DNA of 64,000 nt, taken from contig NZ_JAFLQZ010000003.1 in NCBI RefSeq assembly GCF_017313265.1, positions 496,001 through 560,000 of the forward strand. The letters are read 5' to 3'. Made by a program: the position numbers and the translations under genes. Under the pieces are notes generated by a model that saw nothing but the letters and a program-made list of their open reading frames with translations, did no database searches and was not told where the DNA came from. This document shows positions 1 to 7,773 of this stretch, one piece after another (position 1 is the stretch's first letter; each line of letters opens with the position of its first letter). Source of the stretch: Hymenobacter telluris. Its GTDB lineage: Bacteria; Bacteroidota; Bacteroidia; Cytophagales; Hymenobacteraceae.

Positions 1-1
1 G

Positions 2-118
2 CGCGACGCCCAGCTTGTGCGCGACCAGCAGATTTACCAAACGCTCTGGTCGAACCGGGAACTGGCCGCGTACAAGCTGCAAAACCGCCGCTGGACTGGC
101 ACGCCCACCGAACAGTAG
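2..118 (+). CDS. 3' end of an unidentified gene (partial)
   Basis: An open frame enters from the left edge and stops at TAG 116-118, giving the last 38 residues of a protein. The tail is hydrophilic, rich in Arg, Gln and Asn, and ends in TPTEQ. No motif identifies the family. It is followed by 80 bases without features before the next gene on the same strand. The frame is open from the edge, but a short fragment can be open by chance. Confidence 0.45.
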   Translation, partial: RDAQLVRDQQIYQTLWSNRELAAYKLQNRRWTGTPTEQ

Positions 119-198
119 CGCCGGTTCCTGCGTTTGCTATTCTACACAGCTTGTTAGGTTTTCCGTTCCCATCACCAGTTGCTTAACGCCCGAAATCA

Positions 199-507
199 GT
201 GATTCACCTGTTTGTTTGTAATGCCCAGAAAACCGAAGTCGGCAAGGATGTTGCGCGGGCACTGAAAATCGAGCTGAAGAAGCAGGGGCTGAAGTCGTTG
301 TTTGCCGGCGGCCAGAAACACAAAACCCGCGTGCAAACGTGCAGCTGCCTCGACCAGTGCAAGCACTGCAAAAAAGGCGCGGGCGCGGCCGTAGTCGTAT
401 ACCCCGAAGGCATCTGGTACGGCGACGTAAAGCCCAAAGACGCCGCCGACATCGTGCGCGACCATATCGGCGAAGGCCACCCAGTGAAGCGTTTGTTGCT
501 AGAGTAA
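199..507 (+). CDS. (2Fe-2S) thioredoxin-fold ferredoxin domain protein
   Basis: This 102-residue protein resembles the thioredoxin-like 2Fe-2S ferredoxin family (the fold also used by NuoE). It opens with a beta strand and Cys7 (HLFVCNAQ). Further cysteines follow near residues 48, 50, 54 and 57, and then the family's typical strand VVVYPEGIWYGDVKP. The length fits a stand-alone member. The start is GTG at 199; there is no better ATG that keeps the first cysteine. No signal peptide is present, so it should be cytosolic. Redox partners are unknown, and the next gene encodes an unrelated HAD hydrolase. The cysteine spacing is compact, so cluster binding is inferred from the family. Confidence 0.8.
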   Translation: MIHLFVCNAQKTEVGKDVARALKIELKKQGLKSLFAGGQKHKTRVQTCSCLDQCKHCKKGAGAAVVVYPEGIWYGDVKPKDAADIVRDHIGEGHPVKRLLLE

Positions 508-600
508 ATGCAAGACTGTGCTCTTAGTCATTTTTAGCCCGCAGAAGACGTTGAGGTTCGCGCAGAGGACGCGGTGTTCCGGAGGCGAATCACTTGCCAT

Positions 601-634
601 AATTTTTAATTCTTAATTGATAATTTTTAATTGA
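601..634 (+). repeat. Solo AT-rich heptamer repeat upstream of the yjjG-like gene
   Basis: The sequence reads as consecutive seven-base units beginning AATT (AATTTTT, AATTCTT, AATTGAT, AATTTTT, AATTGAA). The last unit contains the TTG used as start codon of the next gene. The same unit family forms the terminal inverted repeats of the cassette at 52593-53086. The rest of the 508-630 gap shows no gene. Confidence 0.75.
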
Positions 635-1326
635 AACCCTACCGCCACATCTTTTTCGACCTGGACCATACGCTCTGGGATTTTGAAGCCAACGCCAACG
701 AAACGTTGCGCCACTTGTACCAGCAGCACGATATGGCCCGGTTTGGCGCGTTCACCGTCGACGAGTTCATCCGGGTGTACAGCGACATCAACCACGGGTT
801 GTGGCGGCTCTACCAAAGCAACAAAATCACGCAGACGCAACTTCGCGCTACCCGTTTTCCGCGCACCTTCGTGAAGCTGGGTTTGCAGGAATCGGATGCG
901 CCGGCGGGCTTATCGGAGGAATTTACCGACATTCTGCCGCTGAAAGCAGCCGTGTTTCCATTTACGTTTGAAGTGCTGGACTACCTGAAGCCGAAGTACG
1001 AGTTGCACTTGATTACCAACGGCTTCCGCGACATGCAGTACACCAAGCTGAACTCGTCGGGCCTGACGGAGTACTTCCAGGAAATCGTAACGTCGGAATG
1101 CTGCGGGCACCTCAAGCCCGACTGCCGCATTTTCGAGCACGCCCTGGAACGCACCGGGGCTACCGCCGCCGAAAGCCTGATGGTAGGCGACAACCTGGAG
1201 TGCGACGTGCTGGGCGCCCGCAATTCCGGCATCGACCAGGTGTATTTCAACCCCGAAAAGCGCCGCCACTTCGCCGAAACCACCTACGAAATCAGCTGTT
1301 TGAGCGAGTTGAAGTCGTTTTTGTAA
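631..1326 (+). CDS. yjjG: YjjG family HAD-type noncanonical pyrimidine nucleotidase
   Basis: This 231-residue HAD-superfamily phosphatase matches the YjjG group, which dephosphorylates pyrimidine nucleoside monophosphates, including damaged ones, in the cytosol. HAD motif I is FFDLDHTLWDF with the nucleophile and acid at Asp10 and Asp12. A helical cap follows. Motif II is LITNG near residue 127, the motif III lysine is in HLKPD, and motif IV is MVGDNLECDVLGA with GD and D ligands for magnesium. The start is TTG at 631, immediately after an AT-rich heptamer repeat. A start further in would remove motif I. The repeat therefore seems to have become the translation start region. The protein is complete and of normal length. 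Confidence 0.9.
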   Translation: MKPYRHIFFDLDHTLWDFEANANETLRHLYQQHDMARFGAFTVDEFIRVYSDINHGLWRLYQSNKITQTQLRATRFPRTFVKLGLQESDAPAGLSEEFTDILPLKAAVFPFTFEVLDYLKPKYELHLITNGFRDMQYTKLNSSGLTEYFQEIVTSECCGHLKPDCRIFEHALERTGATAAESLMVGDNLECDVLGARNSGIDQVYFNPEKRRHFAETTYEISCLSELKSFL

Positions 1327-1334
1327 GCACGACT

Positions 1335-1413
1335 GTCATTCCGAGCGGAGCGAGGAATCTGCTTTACCGCCTTGTTCCGGCTCACTCAGATTCCTCGTTC
1401 CGCTCGGAATGAC
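1335..1413. repeat. Palindromic intergenic repeat, GTCATTCCGAGC family, copy 1
   Basis: Two 27-base arms (1335-1361 and 1387-1413) are inverted copies with one mismatch, separated by a 25-base loop. The outer end reads GTCATTCCGAGCGGAGCGAG. A second copy with a different loop lies at 32383-32461, and a degenerate relative at 15936-16015. The element sits 9 bases after the yjjG-like stop codon and could form a strong RNA hairpin. Confidence 0.85.
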
Positions 1414-1430
1414 AAGCCGTAGTGGTCGGC

Positions 1431-1438
1431 TACCTTTG
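1431..1438 (+). promoter_or_regulatory. Bacteroidota -7 element for the P-loop kinase gene
   Basis: TACCTTTG matches the TAnnTTTG element recognised by the Bacteroidota primary sigma factor. It ends 6 bases before ATG 1445, so a transcript starting here would be nearly leaderless. No clear -33 TTTG is seen at the usual spacing. Confidence 0.5.
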
Positions 1439-1444
1439 CCGGCT

Positions 1445-1999
1445 ATGATACAGCTAATAGGCCTTTCGGGGCGGCGGGGCAGCGGCAAAGACACGGTGGC
1501 ACGGCTTATTCAGCAGTTGCAGCCGGAGCGGCAGTGGCATATCCGCTCGGTGGGCGAGCCAATTAAAGCGGTATGCGCCGCCCTGGCCGGCGAGGACGTG
1601 GCCCCTTACTTCTCGCAGGAAGGCAAAACAGAATTGCTGCCGATATTCGGCCGTACCCGCGGTGAGATGCTGCAACAAGTGGGGCTGGCGTTGCGCCAGT
1701 GGGAGCCGGACATCTGGGTGCAGGCGTTCTTCTCGCAGCTGCCGCCCGAACAGTTCATCGTAATTGCCGACGTCCGTTTCCCCAACGAAGCCGACCTCAT
1801 CCGCAGCCGCGGCGGCCTCATGCTGCGCGTAGAAGGCGACCCGCTCCAGCAGCGCGGCGACGGCACCCGCGACGACACCCACCCCAGCGAAACCGCCCTT
1901 GATGACTATCCCCATTTCGCCGCTACGATTCAGAATAGCGGCTCGATTGAGGAGTTAGAACGGCAGGTGCGGGAGTGGTTGAAACAGTGGTCAGTTTAG
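1445..1999 (+). CDS. Small P-loop kinase, dNMP kinase-like
   Basis: The product (184 residues) starts with a beta strand and a Walker A loop, LIGLSGRRGSGKDT, near residues 4-17. This form is typical of deoxynucleoside monophosphate kinases of the phage T4 gp1 type and of dephospho-CoA kinase-like proteins. A Walker B-like strand, FIVIADVRFPNEAD, follows near residue 105 and resembles the gp1-type signature. The end is acidic and amphipathic. An ATG at 1409 lies inside the palindromic repeat, so ATG 1445 after the -7 element was chosen. The likely role is phosphorylation of a nucleotide-like substrate. Substrate and physiological role cannot be read from the sequence. Confidence 0.7.
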   Translation: MIQLIGLSGRRGSGKDTVARLIQQLQPERQWHIRSVGEPIKAVCAALAGEDVAPYFSQEGKTELLPIFGRTRGEMLQQVGLALRQWEPDIWVQAFFSQLPPEQFIVIADVRFPNEADLIRSRGGLMLRVEGDPLQQRGDGTRDDTHPSETALDDYPHFAATIQNSGSIEELERQVREWLKQWSV

Positions 2000-2015
2000 G
2001 ACCGGTCATTTCTAT

Positions 2016-2447
2016 ATGAAGCTATTACGACCTAAAACATTACTCTTGCTTATTGGCTTGGCCTATGGAGTGAGTAGATGTGTTCCTCAAGAGCGTTTTA
2101 GAATTCTCATTCCGACTGATAAGACCGGAGCCTATATTGACGTAGAGCTACGAGAAGGTGGTTGGTTAACAGCCCATCAGTTCATTCATATTATCTACGG
2201 TTGTCCGACCAGCTTATTTCGGAAGGACCAGAAAAAGGAAATTGGTGTGTACGAGTTGTATGCGCCGGATGCGTTTCTCACCTACAACGACCTTACAACC
2301 GAGTGGAAGGGTAAGCAGCGTTTGTTGATTCACAGCACTACTAACCCAGATTTGATTATCAACTTAGCTGAATATCGATTAGAGGGAGCTTTGCGCCACA
2401 CAAATTCTATACCCACTCATTCTCTGACGACGAATTATAGGAACTAG
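2016..2447 (+). CDS. Hypothetical protein, AT-richer than its neighbours
   Basis: The product has 143 residues. It begins with a basic-hydrophobic stretch (residues 1-20, MKLLRPKTLLLLIGLAYGVS) that could be a signal peptide or anchor. Cys22 follows, but the preceding residues make a poor lipobox. The rest is a mixed alpha/beta sequence with no recognised motif. The coding DNA is visibly lower in G+C than its neighbours and uses more A/T-ending codons, which suggests recent acquisition or weak selection. It follows the P-loop kinase by 16 bases on the same strand and converges with the GH43 gene. Confidence 0.6.
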   Translation: MKLLRPKTLLLLIGLAYGVSRCVPQERFRILIPTDKTGAYIDVELREGGWLTAHQFIHIIYGCPTSLFRKDQKKEIGVYELYAPDAFLTYNDLTTEWKGKQRLLIHSTTNPDLIINLAEYRLEGALRHTNSIPTHSLTTNYRN

Positions 2448-2453
2448 AATTCA

Positions 2454-3449
2454 TTACCCCACCGGCCCCTCCTGCGCCTCCCACGACGGAGTACCGCCCG
2501 TAACCAGCCGGGGCCAGCCGTTCACGTATTCCAGTCGGTCGAGAAGCAGGACGCGGCGGGAGTAGCCCTGCTCGGCATCGATGGCGTCGAATTTGGGTTG
2601 GCGCGGGTCAATGGCGTGGTAGGCTAGCCAATCCTGGTCGGCGGCGTCGGTTACCACGCAGTTGTGGCCGGGGGCAAGCCAGTGTTCGTTGCCTTCGAGC
2701 AGCATGGCGTAGGGGTTGTTGGTAGCGTCGGCCAGGGTTTCGAAGGGGCCGGTGGCGGCGCGGGACCGGGCTATCAGCACGCCGTAGTGGGCATCGTCGC
2801 CGCAGCAGTTGTTGCCGGAATAGAACAGGTAGTACCAGCCGTTGCGCAGCACCACCCAGCTGCCTTCAATCAGCTGGTCATAGCGCTTGGGGTCACCGGC
2901 GCCGGCCGGCTGAATCAGATACTGCGTCTCGCTATTCGGCGCGAAAGAAATTCGGTCTTCGGCTAGCTCTCGCACCATCAAGGGGCCGAAGCCGGAACCC
3001 CAGTATAGCAGCCGTTTTCCGGTAGCCGGGTCGTCAAACGCCATGGGGTCGATGTGCAGGAAACCGGGGCCGCACTGTAACGGCGTGCCACAGTCGGTGA
3101 ACGGACCAGCCGGCGTGGTGGCAGTAGCCACGGCCAGGCAGAAGCCGTCGGGGTCGTTGTCGGGTTTGGCGGAGTAGTACAGGTAGAACACCCCGGCATG
3201 CTCGCTTACGTGCGGGGCCCAGAGCTTCTGGGTGCTGCTGGCCCACGCAGGTTTCACGGGTAGCGCGTCGGCGAGGTAGTCCCAGTACACCAAATCCGCG
3301 GAACGCGCCACCTGCATATTGACAATAACGCCGCCGGGCCGCTTGGTTTGGGTACCGTACGCATAATACAAGCCGTCGGAAGCCCGGATAATGGTGGGGT
3401 CGGCAAAGTCGTAGTCCCAGATGGGGTTGGTATAGGTGGTAGGCGGCAT
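2454..3449 (-). CDS. Glycoside hydrolase family 43 protein (arabinanase/xylosidase type)
   Basis: The 331-residue product is a five-bladed beta-propeller glycosidase of the GH43 type, which cleaves arabinose- or xylose-containing polysaccharides. The three GH43 acidic residues can be placed: the base Asp in YDFADPTIIR near residue 15, the pKa-modulating Asp in FLHIDPMAFDD near the middle, and the acid Glu in LIEGSWVV further on. The frame stays open upstream to 4040, but that part is antisense to pruA, so ATG 3449 (MPPTTYTNP) was chosen. No clear signal peptide is seen, so cytoplasmic action on imported oligosaccharides is possible. The substrate is not predictable. Its stop lies 7 bases from the preceding convergent gene. 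Confidence 0.85.
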   Translation of the reverse strand: MPPTTYTNPIWDYDFADPTIIRASDGLYYAYGTQTKRPGGVIVNMQVARSADLVYWDYLADALPVKPAWASSTQKLWAPHVSEHAGVFYLYYSAKPDNDPDGFCLAVATATTPAGPFTDCGTPLQCGPGFLHIDPMAFDDPATGKRLLYWGSGFGPLMVRELAEDRISFAPNSETQYLIQPAGAGDPKRYDQLIEGSWVVLRNGWYYLFYSGNNCCGDDAHYGVLIARSRAATGPFETLADATNNPYAMLLEGNEHWLAPGHNCVVTDAADQDWLAYHAIDPRQPKFDAIDAEQGYSRRVLLLDRLEYVNGWPRLVTGGTPSWEAQEGPVG

Positions 3450-3574
3450 AGCGGTAATTGTGGCTTCGGGTATGCTTATCCGTACGGATGTTGGGTTACA
3501 CAAGGTTGGATAGGGCCACTGGCGGGCGGGCTTTCGGGTGCACCGTGTACCGCGCGTCATTTCGGGGAGGTAGC

Positions 3575-3582
3575 TACCTTTG
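3575..3582 (+). promoter_or_regulatory. Bacteroidota -7 element for pruA
   Basis: TACCTTTG lies 50 bases upstream of the pruA ATG, in the gap between pruA and the divergent GH43 gene. No convincing -33 TTTG is seen 19-21 bases upstream. Confidence 0.55.
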
Positions 3583-3632
3583 CTGCGCCTCCCGAAGTGG
3601 CAATCATCCATCGTAAACCAGCCATACCACCC

Positions 3633-5303
3633 ATGTCCAACGCCTTTTTCAACGTTCCCGCCCCCGTTAATGAGCCGGTGAAGGCCTACGCGCCCAACTC
3701 GCCCGAGCGTCTGGAGCTGCTCAAAACCCTCAAGGAGCTCAAGCAGGTGCAGCGCGACATTCCTATGCACATCGGCGGCAAGGAAGTACGCACCGGCAAC
3801 ACGCTGGATATCCGCCCGCCCCACGACCACCAGCACGTGCTGGGCCAGTTTCACGAGGGCGACGCCGGCCACGTAACCCAGGCCATTGATGCCGCCCTGG
3901 CCGCCCGCGCCAGTTGGGCCGCCCTGCCTTGGGAGCACCGGGCTTCCATCTTCCTGAAAGCTGCCGAGTTGCTGGCTGGTCCCTATCGTGCCCGCCTCAA
4001 CGCGGCTACCATGCTGGCTCAAAGCAAGAATGCCTACCAAGCGGAAATCGATGCGGCGTGCGAGCTAATCGACTTTTTCCGCTACAACGTGCACTTCATG
4101 CAGGAAATCTACAAGCAGCAGCCGGTGTCGTCGCCGGGCATGTGGAACCGCCTGGAGCACCGGCCGCTGGAAGGCTTCGTGTTTGCCCTCACGCCGTTCA
4201 ACTTCACCTCCATTGCCGCCAACCTGCCCGCCTCAGTGGCCATGATGGGCAACGTGGTGGTTTGGAAGCCCGCTTACCCGCAAATCTACTCGGCGCAGGT
4301 GCTGATGGAGCTGTTCAAGGAAGCGGGCCTGCCCGACGGGGTTATCAACCTGATTTACGTGGACGGCCCCGTGGCCGGCGACGTTATCTTCTCGCACCCC
4401 GACTTTGCGGGCATCCACTTCACCGGCTCTACGGGCGTGTTCCAGCAAATCTGGAAGACCATCGGCCAGAACATCACCACCTACAAGAGCTACCCGCGCA
4501 TCGTGGGCGAAACCGGCGGCAAAGACTTCATTCTGGCGCACCACTCGGCGCACCCGCGCCAGGTGGCCACGGCCATCAGCCGCGGTGCGTTCGAGTACCA
4601 GGGCCAGAAGTGCTCGGCCGCCAGCCGAGTGTATATCCCCAGCAACATCTGGGACGAGGTGAAAGGCTACGTGCAGGAAGATTTGAAGTCGTTCAAAATG
4701 GGCGACGTCGAGGACTTCTCGAACTTCATCAACGCGGTTATCACCGAGGCTTCCTTCGATAAACTGGCCCGCTACATCGACGCCGCCAAACAAGACGAGT
4801 CGGTGGAAATTGTGGCCGGCGGCAACCACGACAAGTCGAAAGGCTACTTCATCGAGCCCACGGTTATCGTGACCAAGAACCCGCAGTACGTAACCATGTG
4901 CGACGAGCTGTTTGGCCCCGTCCTGACGGTGTACGTCTACGATTCGCAGGATTTCGAAAAGACCCTGGACCTCGTGGATGGCACCTCGCCCTACGCTCTC
5001 ACCGGCGCCATCTTCTCGCAAGACCGGTACGCCATCGACCTGGCCTCCAAGCGCCTCGTACACGCCGCCGGCAACTTCTACATCAACGACAAGCCCACCG
5101 GCGCCGTAGTGGGCCAGCAGCCCTTCGGTGGCGCCCGCGCCTCCGGCACCAACGACAAAGCCGGTTCCATCCTGAACCTGCTCCGCTGGGTATCACCGCG
5201 CGCCATCAAGGAAACCTTCGTGCCGCCCGTTGATTACCGCTACCCCTTTATGGGCGTAGAAACCGGCGAAAACCTGAACGTAACGGGCCAGGGCGGCTTC
5301 TAA
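3633..5303 (+). CDS. pruA: L-glutamate gamma-semialdehyde (1-pyrroline-5-carboxylate) dehydrogenase
   Basis: This NAD-dependent aldehyde dehydrogenase (556 residues) catalyses the second step of proline breakdown, oxidising glutamate semialdehyde to glutamate. The NAD-binding half includes FALTPFNFTSIAANLP, VVWKPA and FTGSTGVFQQIWK. The glutamate of VGETGGKDF and the catalytic cysteine of YQGQKCSAASRVYIP are present, followed by the DELFGPVLTVYVY and QQPFGGARASGTNDKAG segments typical of the P5C group. Length and N terminus match stand-alone bacterial P5C dehydrogenases, with no fused proline dehydrogenase. ATG 3633 was preferred because upstream sequence is shared with the divergent GH43 gene and contains a -7 element. 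A terminator follows directly, so it is probably monocistronic. Confidence 0.95.
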   Translation: MSNAFFNVPAPVNEPVKAYAPNSPERLELLKTLKELKQVQRDIPMHIGGKEVRTGNTLDIRPPHDHQHVLGQFHEGDAGHVTQAIDAALAARASWAALPWEHRASIFLKAAELLAGPYRARLNAATMLAQSKNAYQAEIDAACELIDFFRYNVHFMQEIYKQQPVSSPGMWNRLEHRPLEGFVFALTPFNFTSIAANLPASVAMMGNVVVWKPAYPQIYSAQVLMELFKEAGLPDGVINLIYVDGPVAGDVIFSHPDFAGIHFTGSTGVFQQIWKTIGQNITTYKSYPRIVGETGGKDFILAHHSAHPRQVATAISRGAFEYQGQKCSAASRVYIPSNIWDEVKGYVQEDLKSFKMGDVEDFSNFINAVITEASFDKLARYIDAAKQDESVEIVAGGNHDKSKGYFIEPTVIVTKNPQYVTMCDELFGPVLTVYVYDSQDFEKTLDLVDGTSPYALTGAIFSQDRYAIDLASKRLVHAAGNFYINDKPTGAVVGQQPFGGARASGTNDKAGSILNLLRWVSPRAIKETFVPPVDYRYPFMGVETGENLNVTGQGGF

Positions 5304-5323
5304 GCCGGTACTCAGCCAGCAGT

Positions 5324-5357
5324 AAAAAGCCGCTTCAGATGACTGAAGCGGCTTTTT
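5324..5357. terminator. Bidirectional intrinsic terminator after pruA
   Basis: A perfect 15-base hairpin with a 4-base loop (AAAAAGCCGCTTCAG and its complement) ends in T-runs on both strands. It can serve pruA and the convergent Uma2 gene. Confidence 0.9.
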
Positions 5358-5363
5358 CATATA

Positions 5364-5972
5364 TTACTCTGACCCACCCGGCATTTGAGGTGGCACGCCT
5401 AGCCTGACTCTGGCGTAGAGTTCGGCTAGCGGCACTCGGATACCAAGCGCCGCCAGATGAATCTCGTCTGTAAGCATATCATATACTTGCAGCGTCCACT
5501 CACTTTCCGTGGCTGCCTGTTCTACCACACGCGTTAGACATTCCACCCAGCAATAATCTTGGCGAATCAGTACGTAATGGCGTAGGCTCGGCAGGCGCTG
5601 ATAGAAACGAAGTTTGGCCGTGCGGTCATAATCGGCGCTTTTGGGGGACAATACTTCTACAATCACCGATGGATGTTGCAATATTCGGTCGGCCTCCAGG
5701 TCGTCAGGATGGCACGATACTATCAGATCAGGATAAAGGATGGTAGAAGCGTCGATTTTCAGCAACGCCCCATCAATAAACACCTCACATTGATCAGGAT
5801 TCAGCCTATCATCTAATGCGCGATATCCATTACCAATAATCCGGTTATGCGCCAGTGACGCGCCGGACATTGCGAATATCTCACCTTGGTAGTATTCGTG
5901 CCGTATCTCGGACGCTTCCTCCAGGGCCAAGTATTCTTCCACTGTATACTGCGGTGGCTGGGTTTGTTCCAT
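5364..5972 (-). CDS. Uma2 family (DUF820) putative restriction-like endonuclease
   Basis: The 202-residue protein matches the Uma2/DUF820 family with a PD-(D/E)XK nuclease-like fold. The N-terminal YTVEEYLALEEASEIRHEYYQGEIFAMSG is the usual family opening. The predicted active-site elements are LYPDLIVS (Asp) and VIVEVLSPKS (Glu and Lys), in order. These genes are numerous in Cyanobacteria and Bacteroidota and often occur singly in intergenic positions. The cellular function of the family is not settled. The coding DNA is somewhat lower in G+C than neighbouring housekeeping genes. No antitoxin or methyltransferase partner is adjacent. Confidence 0.85.
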   Translation of the reverse strand: MEQTQPPQYTVEEYLALEEASEIRHEYYQGEIFAMSGASLAHNRIIGNGYRALDDRLNPDQCEVFIDGALLKIDASTILYPDLIVSCHPDDLEADRILQHPSVIVEVLSPKSADYDRTAKLRFYQRLPSLRHYVLIRQDYCWVECLTRVVEQAATESEWTLQVYDMLTDEIHLAALGIRVPLAELYARVRLGVPPQMPGGSE

Positions 5973-6030
5973 ACAAACTGACTGGGTTTCTCTTCAAAGA
6001 TACGCCTTTCCGGGGCTGCTTGATTTCACC

Positions 6031-6061
6031 TTTGTTCCGCTGGCATTTCGCGTTACCTTTG
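6031..6061 (+). promoter_or_regulatory. Promoter of the nuoA-J operon
   Basis: TTTG at 6031-6034 and TACCTTTG at 6054-6061 are separated by 19 bases. This is an almost ideal Bacteroidota promoter (TTTG at -33, TAnnTTTG at -7). It lies 43 bases before the chosen nuoA start. Confidence 0.8.
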
Positions 6062-6104
6062 CCCTTCAACGCTGTTCTTGAACGGCCTTTTCCCGTTGTC
6101 GTCT

Positions 6105-6494
6105 ATGCTTCTCGCTGTAACTACCAATTATCAGCCGCAGGACTTTCTGCCCATCATCGTGCAGTTTGGGCTGGCGGTTGCTTTCGTGGCCTTTGCCATG
6201 ATAACCTCGCACCTCCTCGGGCCACGCCGCAAAAGCGTGGTGAAGGACGAAGCCTTCGAGTGCGGTATCGAGTCGGTGGGCAATGCCCGCACCCCGATTT
6301 CGGTGAAGTACTTCCTCACGGCCATCCTGTTCGTGCTCTTCGACATTGAAGTAATTTTCATGTACCCCTGGGCCGTAAACTTTCGGGCGTTGGGCACCAG
6401 TGGCTTTATTGAAATGGTGGTGTTCCTGGCCTTCCTGTTGGCGGGCTTCGGCTACGTCATTAAAAAGGGAATTTTGCGCTGGAACGAGGCGTAA
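6105..6494 (+). CDS. nuoA: NADH-quinone oxidoreductase subunit A
   Basis: Membrane subunit of complex I, 129 residues from ATG 6105. It has three hydrophobic segments (about residues 12-34, 68-90 and 97-119). The conserved loop contains the FECGIESVGNARTPISVKYFLTAILFVLFDIEVIF signature, with the quinone-site loop cysteine in FECG. A TTG at 6078 would add nine residues, but ATG 6105 gives the normal length. It is the first gene of the nuoA-J operon behind a strong promoter. The 72-base gap to nuoB has an SD-like AAGAGGAGG that is too far (about 28 bases) from the nuoB start to decide it. Confidence 0.95.
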   Translation: MLLAVTTNYQPQDFLPIIVQFGLAVAFVAFAMITSHLLGPRRKSVVKDEAFECGIESVGNARTPISVKYFLTAILFVLFDIEVIFMYPWAVNFRALGTSGFIEMVVFLAFLLAGFGYVIKKGILRWNEA

Positions 6495-6566
6495 GCCAGC
6501 AAACCTTTATTGGCTGGCTGGTGTTGGCTAAGAGGAGGTTATACTTCTTCAATCTGACTTTTTATC

Positions 6567-7121
6567 ATGGATAATAGAGTTCCTGAAATCAAAATGACGG
6601 AGGCGCCGGATGGCCTCGAAGGAGCTGGCTTCTTCGCTACGTCGCTGGAGAAAGTGGTGGGTATTGCCCGCGCCAACTCGCTCTGGCCCCTGCCTTTTGC
6701 TACCTCGTGCTGCGGCATCGAGTTCATGGCTACCATGGGGGCCCGCTACGATATTTCACGCTTCGGTTCCGAGCGCCCCAGCTTCTCACCCCGCCAAGCC
6801 GACTTGCTGATGGTAATGGGGACCATTGCCAAGAAAATGGCCCCCATTGTAAAGCAAGTGTACGAGCAGATGGCCGAGCCTCGGTGGGTACTGGCCATGG
6901 GTGCCTGCGCTTCTTCGGGTGGCATCTTCGATACCTATTCGGTGCTGCAAGGCATCGACCGCATTATTCCGGTTGACGTGTACGTGCCGGGCTGCCCACC
7001 CCGCCCCGAGCAAGTACTCGACGGCTTGATGCGCGTGCAGGACCTCGCCAAAAACGAGTCAATCCGCCGCCGCAACTCGCCTGAATACCAAGCCCTGCTG
7101 GCTTCTTACAACATTAAATAA
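6567..7121 (+). CDS. nuoB: NADH-quinone oxidoreductase subunit B
   Basis: This 184-residue subunit of the connecting arm of complex I carries the terminal 4Fe-4S cluster N2 that hands electrons to quinone. The four ligands are seen as the tandem cysteines of ATSCCGIEF (near residues 49-50), MGACASSGG (near 114) and PGCPPRPE (near 144). Length and motifs are complete. ATG 6567 gives the usual short N-terminal extension before the conserved core. Downstream, a gap filled by an inverted repeat separates it from nuoC. Confidence 0.97.
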   Translation: MDNRVPEIKMTEAPDGLEGAGFFATSLEKVVGIARANSLWPLPFATSCCGIEFMATMGARYDISRFGSERPSFSPRQADLLMVMGTIAKKMAPIVKQVYEQMAEPRWVLAMGACASSGGIFDTYSVLQGIDRIIPVDVYVPGCPPRPEQVLDGLMRVQDLAKNESIRRRNSPEYQALLASYNIK

Positions 7122-7122
7122 G

Positions 7123-7199
7123 TAGTGAGTATTGGGTATTGAGTAGTTAGACTTTAGCCAGTCGACATCTCAATACTCAATACCAAATACTCAATACTA
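7123..7199. repeat. Heptamer-built inverted repeat between nuoB and nuoC
   Basis: Left arm 7123-7143 consists of GAGTATT-like seven-base units (GAGTATTGGGTATTGAG). Right arm 7176-7199 is its inverted copy with one mismatch and a three-base indel. The right arm ends 4 bases before the nuoC ATG, so a hairpin would sit at the initiation region. Confidence 0.85.
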
Positions 7200-7203
7200 G
7201 GAA

Positions 7204-7770
7204 ATGGCTGACCAAACCGTAGAATCACCCGACGCTCAGGAAACCGCTGCTGAACTTGATCCGGCCGCGCAGAAGAACAAGCAGTTGCTCGACCTTCTGT
7301 ATCGTTTGTTTGGACAGGATACTTTCACTGATGTGGAAGAGCCCTACGGCTTCCTGACCGTCACGACCACACGGGAGCGAATCCATGACATCATTGCCGG
7401 TCTACAGCAAGACCAGGAGTTGCAACTCAACTTCCTGACCACGATGTGCGGTATGCATTGGCCGGAGCGCAAAGACCAGGAGCTTGGCATGGTGTATATG
7501 CTGCACAGCCTGGTGCACAACATCCGCCTGCGGTTGAAAATCTTCTTCCCCATTGGCGATCCGCACGTACCTACCATGACCGACCTCTACTCCACCGCCA
7601 ACTGGATGGAGCGTGAGGCGTTCGACTTCTATGGTATCATTGCGGTTGGGCACCCCAACCTGATCCGCATCCTCAATGTGGAAGACATGGACTACCACCC
7701 CATGCGCAAGCAATACGCGCTGGAGGATGGTACCCGTGAAGACAAAACCGACTTATTCTTCGGCCGATAA
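7204..7770 (+). CDS. nuoC: NADH-quinone oxidoreductase subunit C
   Basis: The 30-kDa-type subunit of the peripheral arm, 188 residues, separate from NuoD and not fused as in E. coli. An acidic N-terminal tail of about 25 residues precedes the conserved core. The family signature appears as FPIGDPHVPTMTDLYSTANWMEREAFDFYGI, followed by HPNLIRILNVEDMDYHPMRKQY. The start ATG lies just behind an inverted repeat, and no alternative start fits the family better. Confidence 0.95.
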   Translation: MADQTVESPDAQETAAELDPAAQKNKQLLDLLYRLFGQDTFTDVEEPYGFLTVTTTRERIHDIIAGLQQDQELQLNFLTTMCGMHWPERKDQELGMVYMLHSLVHNIRLRLKIFFPIGDPHVPTMTDLYSTANWMEREAFDFYGIIAVGHPNLIRILNVEDMDYHPMRKQYALEDGTREDKTDLFFGR

Positions 7771-7773
7771 ACT

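Noticed and set aside
3450..4040. N-terminal extension of the GH43 gene as a 528-residue protein
   Set aside because: This part of the frame is antisense to pruA and contains no GH43-like sequence; the family opening begins at ATG 3449.
5364..5972. Toxin-antitoxin or restriction system around the Uma2 gene
   Set aside because: Neighbouring genes are pruA and nuoA; no antitoxin, methyltransferase or second component is present.
7121..7203. CRISPR-like or tandem-repeat array in the nuoB-nuoC gap
   Set aside because: The units are 7-8 bases, form inverted halves and have no spacers of constant length.
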